Part shown: positions 8,082 through 16,660 of the stretch, piece by piece
How the letters are laid out: every line of letters begins with the position of its first letter
Numbering within the stretch: the stretch's first letter is position 1
Source of the DNA: Nitrospira sp.
GTDB taxonomy: Bacteria; Nitrospirota; Nitrospiria; Nitrospirales; Nitrospiraceae
Direction: 5' to 3'
Assembly: GCA_030123605.1 (NCBI GenBank)
Contig: CP126123.1
Location: 558,001-622,000, forward strand
DNA length: 64,000 bases
Translations under genes and position numbers: made by a program
Notes under the pieces: generated by a model
What the model saw: only the letters and a program-made list of their open reading frames with translations
The model's database searches: none
Told to the model about the DNA's origin: nothing

Positions 8082-8126
8082 AAACCGTTCCAACATCATC
8101 ATACCTTTGCATTTCGGACATTCCAT
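7953..8126 (-). CDS. 57-residue CxxC zinc-ribbon protein
   Basis: Starts at ATG 8126 with AGGAGG about 6 bases upstream, giving MECPKCKGMMMLERFSDFF and later WKCINCGAIIDRTI. The CPKC...CINC pairs form a rubredoxin-like zinc ribbon. Between them lies an aromatic segment (FSDFFLIFYAW), so the ribbon may pack against another protein or a membrane. The tail is basic and Ala/Arg-rich. No specific function can be assigned; small ribbons of this type often act as regulators or RNA-associated factors. It lies alone between divergent units, with its 3' half antisense to the small ORF above. Confidence 0.75.
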   Translation of the reverse strand: MECPKCKGMMMLERFSDFFLIFYAWKCINCGAIIDRTISANRRKSLAAREAQPVAAR

Positions 8127-8259
8127 GTATTCCTCCTGGGTGGCGACGTTGACAGCTGTGTCTGCTCTCAAGCAAGAGCTGCACCAAAATGTCAAGTCAC
8201 GACGTTTCAATGGGTTATACGAGAAAAATGCCATATAGGAGATTGTTTAAGCGTCAAGG

Positions 8260-8294
8260 TGTCGGCACAAAAAGGTGCAAGCCGACATTTTTTT
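8260..8294 (+). terminator. Intrinsic terminator / attenuator just before radC
   Basis: TGTCGGC (8260-8266) and GCCGACA (8281-8287) form a 7-bp stem, with an alternative inner GCAC/GTGC pairing. Seven T residues follow at once (8288-8294). It is oriented to stop plus-strand transcripts from the 7818-7846 promoter and ends only 16 bases before the radC ATG. Confidence 0.75.
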
Positions 8295-8310
8295 GTCGTT
8301 GAAACCGGCT

Positions 8311-9027
8311 ATGACCTCGAAAAAATCGGGACGTGGGATCGGGGAATGGCCTGAGAGTGAACGTCCTCGTGAGCGGCTGCTCCGTGAGGGGGCCGAAAGT
8401 CTCTCGGATGCGCAATTGCTGGCGATTTTGTTGCGGGTGGGACGGCAGGAGGCCTCTGCGGTGAATGTTGGGATGGAGGTGCTTGGTCGTGTAGGGGGTA
8501 TTGTCGGCCTCCTGCATTGCAGCGTCGAAGAACTTTGCACGATTCCCGGAGTGGGGCCAGCCAAGGCGGCTCAATTGAAGGCGGCGGTGGAAGTCGGGAA
8601 ACGCGCGGTGTCTGCGCCCTTGACGACCGGAACCCGCATCGGCTCCAGCGCAGATCTGTTCAAGCATTACCATGCACGGTTGCGCGATCTACGACACGAG
8701 ATCTTCGCTGTGGTCCTACTGGATGCCAAGCACCAAGTCATCCGTGACGTAACGATTTCCGAAGGCAGCTTGACACTGAGCATCGTACATCCGCGAGAAG
8801 TCTTTATTCCCGCCATGCGGGCGTCTGCGGCGGCGGTGATTTTTCTCCACAACCATCCGAGTGGAGACCCGACGCCGAGCCAAGAAGACCGTGTGTTGAC
8901 GGCCAGGCTGGTGTCTGCCGGTTCCCTGTTGGGGATTCAAGTCTTGGATCACCTGATTGTGGGGGATGGCCGATATATCAGTTTCGCAGACCAAGGGTGG
9001 CTGAACGGTGAGGCGTCACAGGTATGA
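8311..9027 (+). CDS. radC: RadC/JAB-domain DNA-repair-associated protein
   Basis: RadC is an MPN/JAB-fold metalloprotein. It was historically linked to DNA repair, but its biochemical role is unsettled. This protein has the usual two parts: an N-terminal helix-hairpin-helix region (ESERPRERLL, LSDAQLLAILLRVG, CTIPGVGPAKAAQL) and a C-terminal JAB domain with the zinc-site motif HNHPSGDPTPSQED. I prefer ATG 8311 (238 residues). The in-frame GTG at 8275 lies inside the loop of an intrinsic terminator. There is no good SD and no obvious promoter between the terminator and the ATG, so expression may depend on read-through of that terminator. Confidence 0.92.
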   Translation: MTSKKSGRGIGEWPESERPRERLLREGAESLSDAQLLAILLRVGRQEASAVNVGMEVLGRVGGIVGLLHCSVEELCTIPGVGPAKAAQLKAAVEVGKRAVSAPLTTGTRIGSSADLFKHYHARLRDLRHEIFAVVLLDAKHQVIRDVTISEGSLTLSIVHPREVFIPAMRASAAAVIFLHNHPSGDPTPSQEDRVLTARLVSAGSLLGIQVLDHLIVGDGRYISFADQGWLNGEASQV

Positions 9028-9102
9028 GCTGCCATAACCGGCTGCATCGTCTGCCGCTACCGCAGGACTTGACTGCAAGGACTGAAACGCGCATTGAGAA
9101 AG

Positions 9103-9114
9103 GGTGGTACCACC
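9103..9114. promoter_or_regulatory. Perfect 12-bp palindrome upstream of the EF-G-like gene
   Basis: GGTGGTACCACC is a perfect dyad about 60 bases before the start codon. It could be an operator, or chance in GC-rich DNA. The 146-base gap also holds a good SD (GGAGGAGG) just before 9174. Confidence 0.2.
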
Positions 9115-9173
9115 GACGATTGTCTTTCTAACCAGGCCCAGCGCGGCCGCCGACTCACCGGAGGAGGTCGATC

Positions 9174-11279
9174 ATGAACGTTTCCCCCACCGAATCCATC
9201 AGGAATGTGGCTGTGGTGTCGAATGCGGGATCGGGCAAAACCTCGTTAGTCGAAGCGTTGGCCTACTGCGCCGGTAACCTCTCTGCTCCCGGCTCCGTGC
9301 TCGCCGGAACCACAGTCTCGGATTTCGAACCGGAAGAAATTCACCGCCGGACTTCACTCAACACCAGCGTGCTGCGGTGCTCCTACAAAAACGTCTCGCT
9401 CAATCTCTTGGACACCCCGGGCTCTCCGAGCTTCGTCGGTGAGACCAAATCGGCTTTGCGAGTGGCGGACGGTGTCGTTCTGGTCGTAAGCGCATCAATG
9501 GGAGTACGCAGCGAGGTTCAGCGGCTCTGGACCGTCATCCATGAGGCCCGGCTTCCCTGCGTGGTGTTCGTGAACGATCTCGATAAGGATGGTACGGCGT
9601 TCGCCAAGACGGTGGAGGAGTTGGCCAAGGATCTCGAAATCACCGTTGTACCCTTGACCTTGCCGATCGGCAGCGGCGCACCACTGACCGAGGTCGTGGA
9701 CCTGCTTCAGAATTGCGTCGTTACGCCGCGCTCGGAGCGTCCGCAACCACAACTGGGACCGGTGCCGTCAGAATGGCGGGAGCAGGTCGATCAAGCGAGG
9801 AATCGCCTGACCGAATTGGTTGCGGAGGGAGACGAACAGCTGCTTGATCGCTACCTGACCGACGGCGGGTTGACTGATGAAGTCTTGCTGACGGGGTTGC
9901 GGAAGGGCGTGCAAGGCGGTTCGCTTGTTCCAGTCATCGGTGGAGCGGCCCTGTACCATATCGGTGTCCACACACTCTTGCAGGGTCTGATCGACCTCAT
10001 GCCTTCGCCGATCGATCGAGCGCAGTCCGTGCCGCTACAGGGTTTCGGGCTTGCGGAAGGATCGGTTCAGGTTACCCGGCAATCGTTGGCGACCGACCCG
10101 TTCTCCGCGGTGGTGTTCAAAACCATCATCGATCCTTTTATGGGCCGTCTTTCCTATGTGCGTCTTTACTCGGGCACCTTGGAAGCAGATACCGGATTTT
10201 ATAACGCGACTAGGCAGGTGAAGGAACGAGGCGGACATCTATTCTCGATTTTTGGGAAAAAATACCAGCCGGTTCCGCGCGCGACGGCCGGCGACATCGT
10301 GGCGATCGGTAAGCTCAAGGACAGCCTGACGGGTGATACGTTGTGCGATGAACAGGCGCCGATTCGATATCCCGCTGTCCAATTGGCGCGTCCCGTCATG
10401 TCCTTCGCCATCGAACCGAAATCGAAGGCGGATATCGAGAAGGTGAGCCTGGGCCTGCATAAGTTGATCGAGGAAGATCCGAGCTTGGAGTTCGTCCGCA
10501 ACATGGAGACAAAAGAAATGGTGCTGAGCGGGATGGGGCAACTGCACATCGATGTCGCACTGGAAAAACTCCATCGCAAATACGGCGCCGAGGTGACATT
10601 ACACGCGCCGAAGATTCCCTATCGCGAGACGATCCGCAGCGTAGCGCAGGCACAAGGCAAGTATAAGAAGCAGACCGGCGGGCACGGCCAGTACGGCGAT
10701 TGCTGGTTGGAAGTCGGTCCGCTCCCACGCGGCAAGGGCTTTGAGTTCGACAATAAGATCGTCGGCGGCGCCATTCCGCGCAATTTCGTGCCGGCGGTTG
10801 AAAAGGGAGTCGTGGAGGCGTTGCACGAAGGTCCGCTCGCTGGGTATCCCGTCGTCGATCTTCGGGTGGCCGTCTATGACGGCTCCTACCATGTCGTCGA
10901 TTCTTCCGAGCTGGCGTTCAAGATTGCGGCGTCCATGGGGGTGAAGAAAGCGATGGAAGCGGCTCATCCGGTCCTGCTTGAGCCGCTCATGACCGTTGAG
11001 GTGGATGTCCCGGCCGACTGTATCGGAGCGGTCCTCGGCGATCTGAACGCTCGCCGCGGGCGGATCGTCCTGGTTGTGGCCAACGGCCACATGGAAACCG
11101 TCAAGGCCTTGGTCCCTCAAGCCGAGATGCTCAGCTATGCCCCGTCGTTGAATTCGATGACCGGCGGGCGGGGGAGTTACCTGATGGAATATGCGCAGTA
11201 CGAAGAAGTTCCGCGGGAACTGGCCGCCCGCATTATCGAGGAGCACAAGGCGGAACGCCATGCCGTCGCCGCACATTGA
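9174..11279 (+). CDS. EF-G-like GTPase (EF-G paralogue)
   Basis: The 701-residue protein has the full EF-G domain order: a GTPase domain (residues 1-270), then domains II to V. G1 is NAGSGKTS (residues 17-24) and G3 is DTPG (80-83). G4 reads NDLD (134-137) instead of NKxD. Switch I also differs from true EF-G (HRRTSLNTSV rather than RGITI). These features place it with the EF-G-like paralogues found beside canonical EF-G in many bacteria, whose role is uncertain. There is no translation-factor gene cluster around it; radC is upstream and an HtrA gene convergent downstream. Start ATG 9174 has GGAGGAGG 6-7 bases upstream. Confidence 0.88.
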   Translation: MNVSPTESIRNVAVVSNAGSGKTSLVEALAYCAGNLSAPGSVLAGTTVSDFEPEEIHRRTSLNTSVLRCSYKNVSLNLLDTPGSPSFVGETKSALRVADGVVLVVSASMGVRSEVQRLWTVIHEARLPCVVFVNDLDKDGTAFAKTVEELAKDLEITVVPLTLPIGSGAPLTEVVDLLQNCVVTPRSERPQPQLGPVPSEWREQVDQARNRLTELVAEGDEQLLDRYLTDGGLTDEVLLTGLRKGVQGGSLVPVIGGAALYHIGVHTLLQGLIDLMPSPIDRAQSVPLQGFGLAEGSVQVTRQSLATDPFSAVVFKTIIDPFMGRLSYVRLYSGTLEADTGFYNATRQVKERGGHLFSIFGKKYQPVPRATAGDIVAIGKLKDSLTGDTLCDEQAPIRYPAVQLARPVMSFAIEPKSKADIEKVSLGLHKLIEEDPSLEFVRNMETKEMVLSGMGQLHIDVALEKLHRKYGAEVTLHAPKIPYRETIRSVAQAQGKYKKQTGGHGQYGDCWLEVGPLPRGKGFEFDNKIVGGAIPRNFVPAVEKGVVEALHEGPLAGYPVVDLRVAVYDGSYHVVDSSELAFKIAASMGVKKAMEAAHPVLLEPLMTVEVDVPADCIGAVLGDLNARRGRIVLVVANGHMETVKALVPQAEMLSYAPSLNSMTGGRGSYLMEYAQYEEVPRELAARIIEEHKAERHAVAAH

Positions 11280-11280
11280 T

Positions 11281-11314
11281 CGATGTGAGAGGTGAGGAAC
11301 TCCTCACGCATCGG
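11281..11314. terminator. Hairpin between convergent EF-G-like and HtrA genes
   Basis: GTGAGG-AACT-CCTCAC (11292-11307) is enclosed by an outer CGATG/CATCG pairing (11281-11285 with 11310-11314). No T-run follows, so it may act as a bidirectional 3'-end structure. Confidence 0.35.
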
Positions 11315-11332
11315 CATCCGGCTCATGTTCCG

Positions 11333-12739
11333 CTATCGATCGGGGGGCTTCAAGACGACATAAAACGCCCGCCCTTCGCGCAGGACGCGGAGGAGAATCG
11401 TCTCGCCGCGTTTGACCTTGGCCACGGCGACGGTGAATTCTCCCACGGAGCCGATATCGACACGGTTCACTTCCTTGACCAGATCGCCTTCGCGCAGACC
11501 TTCAGCTTGCGCCAGGCTACCCGTCTCAACCTTGGCGATCAGCACGCCTCGGCTTTCGTTGAGGTGAAATTTCTCCGCCAATCCCACGGTCAGGTCCTGC
11601 ACATCGATGCCCAGCTTCATATCGGATCTCGTTTGGGGCAGCGATGCCGTCACGACTGTATCTCGACGTTCGCTCAAGGCCACATTGAGCTTCATCCGTT
11701 TACCGTCCCGCACGACTTCCACATGCGCGGTGGCTCCCGGTTCCAAGGCTGCGACGAGGCGCGACAATTTGTTCGGCGTGTCCACCGGGGCGCCGTCGAC
11801 TTTGGTGATGACATCGCCGGGCTTGATACCGGCCACGGCCGCCGGGTCCCGTTCAAACACTTCGTTGACGAGGACGCCTTCATTCTCATTTACCCCGAAC
11901 TTTTTCGCCAGGTCGGGAGTCAACGGCTGTAACCCGACTCCCAGCCAGGCCCGGACGACCTTGCCCTTCGCGATCAGCTGATGCATCACTTGCTTGGCCA
12001 TGTTGGAGGGAATGGCGAAGCCGATGCCCTGGGCGAAGTTGATGATGGCCGTATTGATGCCGACGATTTCGCCGCGCAGATTGAGCAGCGGCCCACCGGA
12101 GTTGCCGGGATTGATGGAGGCATCGGTCTGGATGAAGTTTTCATACCGCGACAGATTGATGTTTTCCCGCCCGATCCCGCTGACGACCCCGAGCGTGACC
12201 GTTCGATCCAGCCCGAAGGGATTCCCCACCGCGAGGACCCACTGGCCGACCTTCACGCCGGTCGAGTCGCCGAAGCGGGCGGCGGGGAGGGGGTGGTCGG
12301 CCGTGACTTTGAGCACGGCCAGATCCGTGTCCGGATCCTTCCCGATCACCTGGGCGAATAACTTGGTTTTGTCGGAGAAGCGCACTTCGACTTCCGAGGC
12401 GTCGCCGACCACGTGGTTGTTCGTAATAATGTGGCCGTTCGGGTCGACGATGACCCCCGAGCCGGACCCCGTCGAGTTCGGCGTCCGTTCGCCGGATCCA
12501 TCCCGAGATCGTCCCGGAGCTTGGATAGGAAAAATGCTCACGACGGAGGATTTGGCTTCCTCAGCCAAGTCCGTAATGACGGTTTGCAAGTCTTCCAACA
12601 GGCGCAGCCCTGGGGACTCTTTATGAGGGGAAGCGCCGTGGTCCGTCCCGGCGAGGCCGATGTCGTCACCGCCGAACACCCATGCGGAGAGAACGACGAT
12701 CAACATGCGCAGCGTCGAGGAGAAGAGTCGTGTCTTCAT
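11333..12739 (-). CDS. degP: HtrA/DegP-type periplasmic serine protease (two PDZ domains)
   Basis: This 468-residue exported protease/chaperone should degrade misfolded envelope proteins. It has an N-terminal signal segment (RMLIVVLSAWVF) and a trypsin-like domain with His109 (TNNHVVG), Asp139 (DTDLAVLK) and Ser214 (NPGNSGGPL). Two PDZ domains follow, from about residue 260 to the end (GVLVNEVFERDPAAVAG and GVLIAKVETGSLAQAEG). Length and layout match DegP/DegQ. ATG 12739 lacks a strong SD. It is the last gene of the minus-strand envelope block, 78 bases after the RCK_C gene, and converges on the EF-G-like gene. Confidence 0.94.
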   Translation of the reverse strand: MKTRLFSSTLRMLIVVLSAWVFGGDDIGLAGTDHGASPHKESPGLRLLEDLQTVITDLAEEAKSSVVSIFPIQAPGRSRDGSGERTPNSTGSGSGVIVDPNGHIITNNHVVGDASEVEVRFSDKTKLFAQVIGKDPDTDLAVLKVTADHPLPAARFGDSTGVKVGQWVLAVGNPFGLDRTVTLGVVSGIGRENINLSRYENFIQTDASINPGNSGGPLLNLRGEIVGINTAIINFAQGIGFAIPSNMAKQVMHQLIAKGKVVRAWLGVGLQPLTPDLAKKFGVNENEGVLVNEVFERDPAAVAGIKPGDVITKVDGAPVDTPNKLSRLVAALEPGATAHVEVVRDGKRMKLNVALSERRDTVVTASLPQTRSDMKLGIDVQDLTVGLAEKFHLNESRGVLIAKVETGSLAQAEGLREGDLVKEVNRVDIGSVGEFTVAVAKVKRGETILLRVLREGRAFYVVLKPPDR

Positions 12740-12817
12740 GATGGCGGCAAGCTCCGGAGAGCACCCTTGTTCCGGCTACAGAATACCAGATTCAGGATTT
12801 GCGGCGAAAGGAGCACC

Positions 12818-13456
12818 TCACGCCGACTTGGAGACCTCGGTCCGGTGGAAATGCGGGAGCCAATGGGTCAGATCGTTGCGAAGGCCGGTGAGGATCACCG
12901 TGTCGTCGGCCCGGAGCGTCATAGCGGCTGAAAGGGGGAGTAGGAAGGGGCCTCGAAACACGGCCACGATTCTGGTGGTTGCGGGGAGGTCGAATTCGCC
13001 GATGGGATGGCCGATGACAGCCGCGCCTAAGGTCACCACCACGCGTTCAATAGCGGCGTCGCGTAAGCCTAACTCGCGCTGCAGGGTGAGTAACTCTTCT
13101 TGGGCCACTTCGACCTTGAGTTCGCGGATGTGGCTCTCGATGTGCTGCAGAGTCGTGCGCTGCCCCTTGATACGGTCCGAGGTCGAACGGATAGCCTCCT
13201 CAAGCGACGGCAGTGCGGAGCGAGATTCCGACTGTGCCGAGCCGGTGGAGGTGGTGAGGACGTCGGCCATACGACGACCGATTTGCCGGTGCAGGGCCTG
13301 GATCTGAGTCAGAATCGTCGCGGCTTGACCATGGAGACGGAGTACCTGCACCTTGCGATTGACGCGCTCCGCGATGGCGACGATCGTCTCGTAGAGCGCG
13401 CTGCCTGTGAGGAAGAGTTCTTTGCGGAATCGCGCGAGCAGCTCAAATGACAGCAT
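12818..13456 (-). CDS. Coiled-coil protein with C-terminal RCK_C (TrkA-C) domain
   Basis: The first ~130 of 212 residues are helical and probably coiled coil (FELLARFRKELFLTG, RIKGQRTTLQHIESHI). The last ~75 residues form an RCK_C/TrkA-C domain: IERVVVTLGAAVIGHPIGEF ... LRADDTVILTGL. RCK_C domains bind ligands and gate K+ channels or transporters, but no RCK_N domain, channel pore or transporter is present here or next door. It may be a soluble subunit acting on a partner elsewhere. Upstream TTGACA (13489-13484) is the best -35 candidate, but its -10 (CATTAC) is poor and would leave almost no leader. Confidence 0.7.
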   Translation of the reverse strand: MLSFELLARFRKELFLTGSALYETIVAIAERVNRKVQVLRLHGQAATILTQIQALHRQIGRRMADVLTTSTGSAQSESRSALPSLEEAIRSTSDRIKGQRTTLQHIESHIRELKVEVAQEELLTLQRELGLRDAAIERVVVTLGAAVIGHPIGEFDLPATTRIVAVFRGPFLLPLSAAMTLRADDTVILTGLRNDLTHWLPHFHRTEVSKSA

Positions 13457-13485
13457 CGGAGTAATGTCTGATAAGATATATTATG

Positions 13486-14091
13486 TCAACTTCCATGTCC
13501 GATCCGCGCTTCCGTGCCACTCCACAACCGAATCAGGTTGTCCTTGTGCCTGCTCCAGATCAACAGGCTGACGACGCAAGCGAATCCCATAAAGAGCCAG
13601 GATTGATGGAGCAGCAGCGCTACAAAGGGAAACAGGCCGAATGCCAAGAGTGCCCCGCCTGACGAATACCTCCACAACAACACGGTTCCTATCCAGAGTC
13701 CCATGAGTGTGAGTCCTACCCCTGGAGCGATACCTGCCACCGCTCCCAGGGCCGTTGCCACGCCCTTCCCACCCTTAAAATTGAGGAACACCGAATGCAG
13801 ATGGCCGAAGATCGATGCCAAGGCGACAAGTAAGGCTGAGAATTCTTGCTGGAACAGCAGCGTTCCTACCCATCCGGCCAACCAGCCTTTTCCGATGTCG
13901 CCGATCAGCGTCAGGATGCCGGCCTTTTTTCCGCCGACCCGCAAGACATTCGTGAAACCGACGTTTCTGCTGCCCGCCGTTCGTGGATCCGTGACACCCA
14001 GCAGACCCGATACGACCACGCCGAAAGGAATCGATCCGAGGAGATAGGCGAACAGGCTGACGAGACCGATGAGCCAGGGACTGTCCATCAT
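13486..14091 (-). CDS. plsY: Acyl-phosphate:glycerol-3-phosphate acyltransferase
   Basis: PlsY acylates glycerol-3-phosphate at the inner membrane using acyl phosphate, the first step of phospholipid synthesis. The 201-residue protein has the multi-helix layout of the family. Its motifs are YLLGSIPFGVVV, GSRNVGFTNVLR with GGKKAG, and the phosphate-binding NFKGGKGVATALG. I start it at the MM pair (ATG 14091; the next ATG is 14088), 23 bases after the pgsA stop. A longer frame to 14145 overlaps pgsA and adds no family sequence. The neighbouring pgsA makes this a phospholipid pair. Confidence 0.93.
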   Translation of the reverse strand: MMDSPWLIGLVSLFAYLLGSIPFGVVVSGLLGVTDPRTAGSRNVGFTNVLRVGGKKAGILTLIGDIGKGWLAGWVGTLLFQQEFSALLVALASIFGHLHSVFLNFKGGKGVATALGAVAGIAPGVGLTLMGLWIGTVLLWRYSSGGALLAFGLFPFVALLLHQSWLFMGFACVVSLLIWSRHKDNLIRLWSGTEARIGHGS

Positions 14092-14114
14092 GGGTGTGCC
14101 GACCGAGGGCCGGC

Positions 14115-14729
14115 CTACAGCCCCTTTGCTCCGACCTGCCGCCAAAAATTTCGGACATACTGCGCGCCTGACACATACCCGAGGATGAGCGACAGGTACA
14201 GTGTCACGATGCCGGCGAGATGGAGATTACCGATCACCTCCACCACGGTCCCTTCAAGAATAAGGAGGACGATCGCGATCACTTGCAGAGCCATCTTGTA
14301 CTTGCCGGTGACTTCGGCAGACATGATCAGGCCTTCGCTGGCGGCGATGGCGCGAATGCCGGTGACGGCCACTTCCCGCGCGATGATGAGGATGGCGGCC
14401 AGCGCGCTGACGCGATCGACTTGCACCAGGAGGATCAAGGCGGAGAGGATCAACAACTTGTCCGCGATCGGGTCCAGCAGACGCCCGAGCTTCGTGATCT
14501 GCCCGGTCTTTCTGGCGACGTAGCCGTCGAGCAGGTCGGTCACGGCCGCGATGACGAACACGATGGCCGCGGAGAGGGCACGGTCCGGTGTGGGATCGAT
14601 CAGCAACATGACAAAGACCGGGATCAGCAGAATTCGGGCGAAGGTCAGGACGTTGGGCAGGTTGATGTTGCTTTCCTGCCCCGCCGCCCGTATCAGCGCT
14701 TGTCCGGTCTGTTTTCCGTTCGCTCCCAT
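14115..14729 (-). CDS. pgsA: CDP-diacylglycerol--glycerol-3-phosphate 3-phosphatidyltransferase
   Basis: PgsA makes phosphatidylglycerol phosphate at the inner membrane, the committed step to PG and cardiolipin. The 204-residue protein carries the CDP-alcohol phosphotransferase signature with all its Asp residues: DLLDGYVAR followed by GRLLDPIADK. It has about four to six hydrophobic helices and starts NLPNVLTFARILLIPVF after a short polar leader. It sits between kdsD (26 bases upstream) and plsY (23 bases downstream) and is probably co-transcribed with both. Confidence 0.94.
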   Translation of the reverse strand: MGANGKQTGQALIRAAGQESNINLPNVLTFARILLIPVFVMLLIDPTPDRALSAAIVFVIAAVTDLLDGYVARKTGQITKLGRLLDPIADKLLILSALILLVQVDRVSALAAILIIAREVAVTGIRAIAASEGLIMSAEVTGKYKMALQVIAIVLLILEGTVVEVIGNLHLAGIVTLYLSLILGYVSGAQYVRNFWRQVGAKGL

Positions 14730-14755
14730 TGGGCTCTTGCTCTCCGGTGGCTCCC

Positions 14756-15829
14756 CTACACAATGCCGTTTTTCAAGAGGTCATGCAAGTGGATGACGCC
14801 GGCTAGACGTTGATCGCGGTCCACGACGACGAGCGCGGTGATCGTATGGCGTTCCATGATCCCGAGGGCCGTGGTCGCCAATTCGTCCGGACCGACGGTT
14901 TTGGGGGTTCGGTTTCTGCCGTCCTCGGTGGGACGTTTGTGCAACGGATTGGCAAGATCGATGGCCGTCGCCGTCCTGAAGTCTCCGCCCTGTTGAAGAA
15001 AACGCCGTAGATCGCCGTCCGTGATGATGCCGACCACCGTCTCGGCTGCGTCGAGCACGGTCGTCATGCCGAGTCGCTTTCCAGTCATCTCCAGAATCGC
15101 TTCGGAGCCAGGCGTGTCGAGCCTGACGCGCGGCACATCCGACCCTCTATGCATCAAGTCCCGTACCTTCACCAGCAAGCGGCGGCCCAGCGTGCCTCCG
15201 GGATGAAACTGCGCATAGTCTTCCTGCTTGAATCCCCGCTTTTGCAGGAGCGCGATCGCCAGGGCGTCTCCCATCGCCAACGCCGCCGTCGTGCTCGCCG
15301 TCGGCGCCAAGCCCAGCGGGCAGGCCTCTTCGCTGACCGAGACGTCCAGGACCACGTCGGAGTTCTTGGCGAGGGTGGAATGCATTTTACCCGTGAGGGC
15401 GACCACGGGAATATTGATACGCTTGACGAACGGGAGCAGCTGCAAGACCTCTTGGACTTCACCGCTGTTCGAAATTGCGATCATGGCATCATGCCGCGCC
15501 ACCATTCCCAAGTCGCCGTGGATGCCTTCGGCCGGGTGCAGGAAGAACGAGGGTGTCCCCGTGCTGGCCAGCGTCGCCGCGATTTTCTGCCCGATCAAGC
15601 CTGATTTCCCCATACCGGAAATGACGACCTTCCCTGTACAGCGAAACAGAAGATCGACGGCGTGCGCGAACCGTTCGTCGAGACGAGCCGTCAAGTTTTG
15701 TACCGCGCGCGCTTCGATTTCCAAGACCCGTCTCCCCTCTTGGATGCTGGCGTCGAGGGGGGCCGGGCGGTCGGCTCGCGTTACGCGCGGGCGTTTTACC
15801 GAACCTGTTGTGTCGCGGCTGCGGCGCAT
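14756..15829 (-). CDS. kdsD: Arabinose-5-phosphate isomerase (KDO pathway)
   Basis: KdsD converts ribulose-5-phosphate to arabinose-5-phosphate, the first dedicated step of KDO synthesis. The protein has a SIS sugar-isomerase domain ([50 protein letters not shown]) and two C-terminal CBS domains ([20 protein letters not shown]). I choose ATG 15829 (357 residues), which overlaps the end of kdsA by 34 bases. A frame extending to 15964 would lie wholly over kdsA. Adjacent kdsA and nearby kdsB support the pathway assignment. No kdsC phosphatase gene is found between them. Confidence 0.92.
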   Translation of the reverse strand: MRRSRDTTGSVKRPRVTRADRPAPLDASIQEGRRVLEIEARAVQNLTARLDERFAHAVDLLFRCTGKVVISGMGKSGLIGQKIAATLASTGTPSFFLHPAEGIHGDLGMVARHDAMIAISNSGEVQEVLQLLPFVKRINIPVVALTGKMHSTLAKNSDVVLDVSVSEEACPLGLAPTASTTAALAMGDALAIALLQKRGFKQEDYAQFHPGGTLGRRLLVKVRDLMHRGSDVPRVRLDTPGSEAILEMTGKRLGMTTVLDAAETVVGIITDGDLRRFLQQGGDFRTATAIDLANPLHKRPTEDGRNRTPKTVGPDELATTALGIMERHTITALVVVDRDQRLAGVIHLHDLLKNGIV

Positions 15830-16629
15830 ATGCGTAGTACCCGTTCGAGAAGCGCGCGAAGCGTATGGAGCGGAACCATGTTGGGTCCATCCGATAAGGC
15901 GGAGTCCGGATCGGGATGCACTTCCATGAAGAATCCGTCGCAGCCGGCTCCCGCTGCGGCGCAAGCCAAGGGTTCGACGAATTCACGCTGGCCGCTTGAC
16001 CTCGTGCCGCCTCCGCCGGGAAGCTGCACGCTGTGGGTGGCGTCGAACACGACCGGATACCCCAATCGTCGCATGATGGGAAAAGCCCGCATGTCCACGA
16101 CCAGATTGTTGTAGCCGAAGGACGAGCCCCGTTCGGTCAACACGATCCTCCGGTTGCCGCAGTCTTCCACTTTTTTGACGGCGTTGCCCATGTCCTGCGG
16201 CGACAGAAACTGTCCCTTCTTGATATTGACGATCTTGCCGGTCCTCGCTGCGGCGATCAACAGGTCCGTTTGGCGGCAGAGGAAGGCGGGAATCTGGAGG
16301 ATATCCACGACCCGGCCCGCCTCGATCGCCTGCTCCTCTGTGTGTACGTCGGTGAGCACCGGTACACCGACTTGTCGTTTGACCTGCTCCAGGACGGCCA
16401 AGCCCTTTTCTAACCCTGGTCCGCGGAACGAGTGGATGGAGGTGCGATTGGCTTTGTCGTAAGACGACTTGAAGACGTAGGGCATGCCCAAGGACTTGGC
16501 GATCTCCGCGATGTGTCCCGCCGTGTCCATGGCGAGCTGCTCGCTTTCGATCACGCAAGGGCCTGCGATCAAAAACGGCCGATGCCCTGCCCCGATCTTA
16601 AACTGTCCCACATCCACTTCGTACGCCAT
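15796..16629 (-). CDS. kdsA: KDO-8-phosphate synthase, metal-dependent type
   Basis: KdsA condenses arabinose-5-phosphate with PEP to give KDO-8-phosphate for LPS. The 277-residue protein shows [39 protein letters not shown] and FDATHSVQ. The Cys in GPC, the His in ATHS, the Glu in FMEVHPDP and the Asp in DSALSDGPN correspond to the metal ligands of the Aquifex-type, metal-dependent enzymes. The E. coli enzyme, which needs no metal, has Asn at the Cys position. Start ATG 16629 has no strong SD. The 151-base gap upstream, towards pyrG, is almost filled by copy 2 of the dispersed repeat, so kdsA may have its own transcription start. Confidence 0.95.
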   Translation of the reverse strand: MAYEVDVGQFKIGAGHRPFLIAGPCVIESEQLAMDTAGHIAEIAKSLGMPYVFKSSYDKANRTSIHSFRGPGLEKGLAVLEQVKRQVGVPVLTDVHTEEQAIEAGRVVDILQIPAFLCRQTDLLIAAARTGKIVNIKKGQFLSPQDMGNAVKKVEDCGNRRIVLTERGSSFGYNNLVVDMRAFPIMRRLGYPVVFDATHSVQLPGGGGTRSSGQREFVEPLACAAAGAGCDGFFMEVHPDPDSALSDGPNMVPLHTLRALLERVLRICAAAATQQVR

Positions 16630-16660
16630 AGTCTTGAGTGAGTCTCTCCTGAATTCACGG

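Noticed and set aside
8275-8310. GTG 8275 as the radC start
   Set aside because: It sits inside the loop of an intrinsic terminator and adds 12 residues not typical of RadC; ATG 8311 is preferred, although neither has a good SD.
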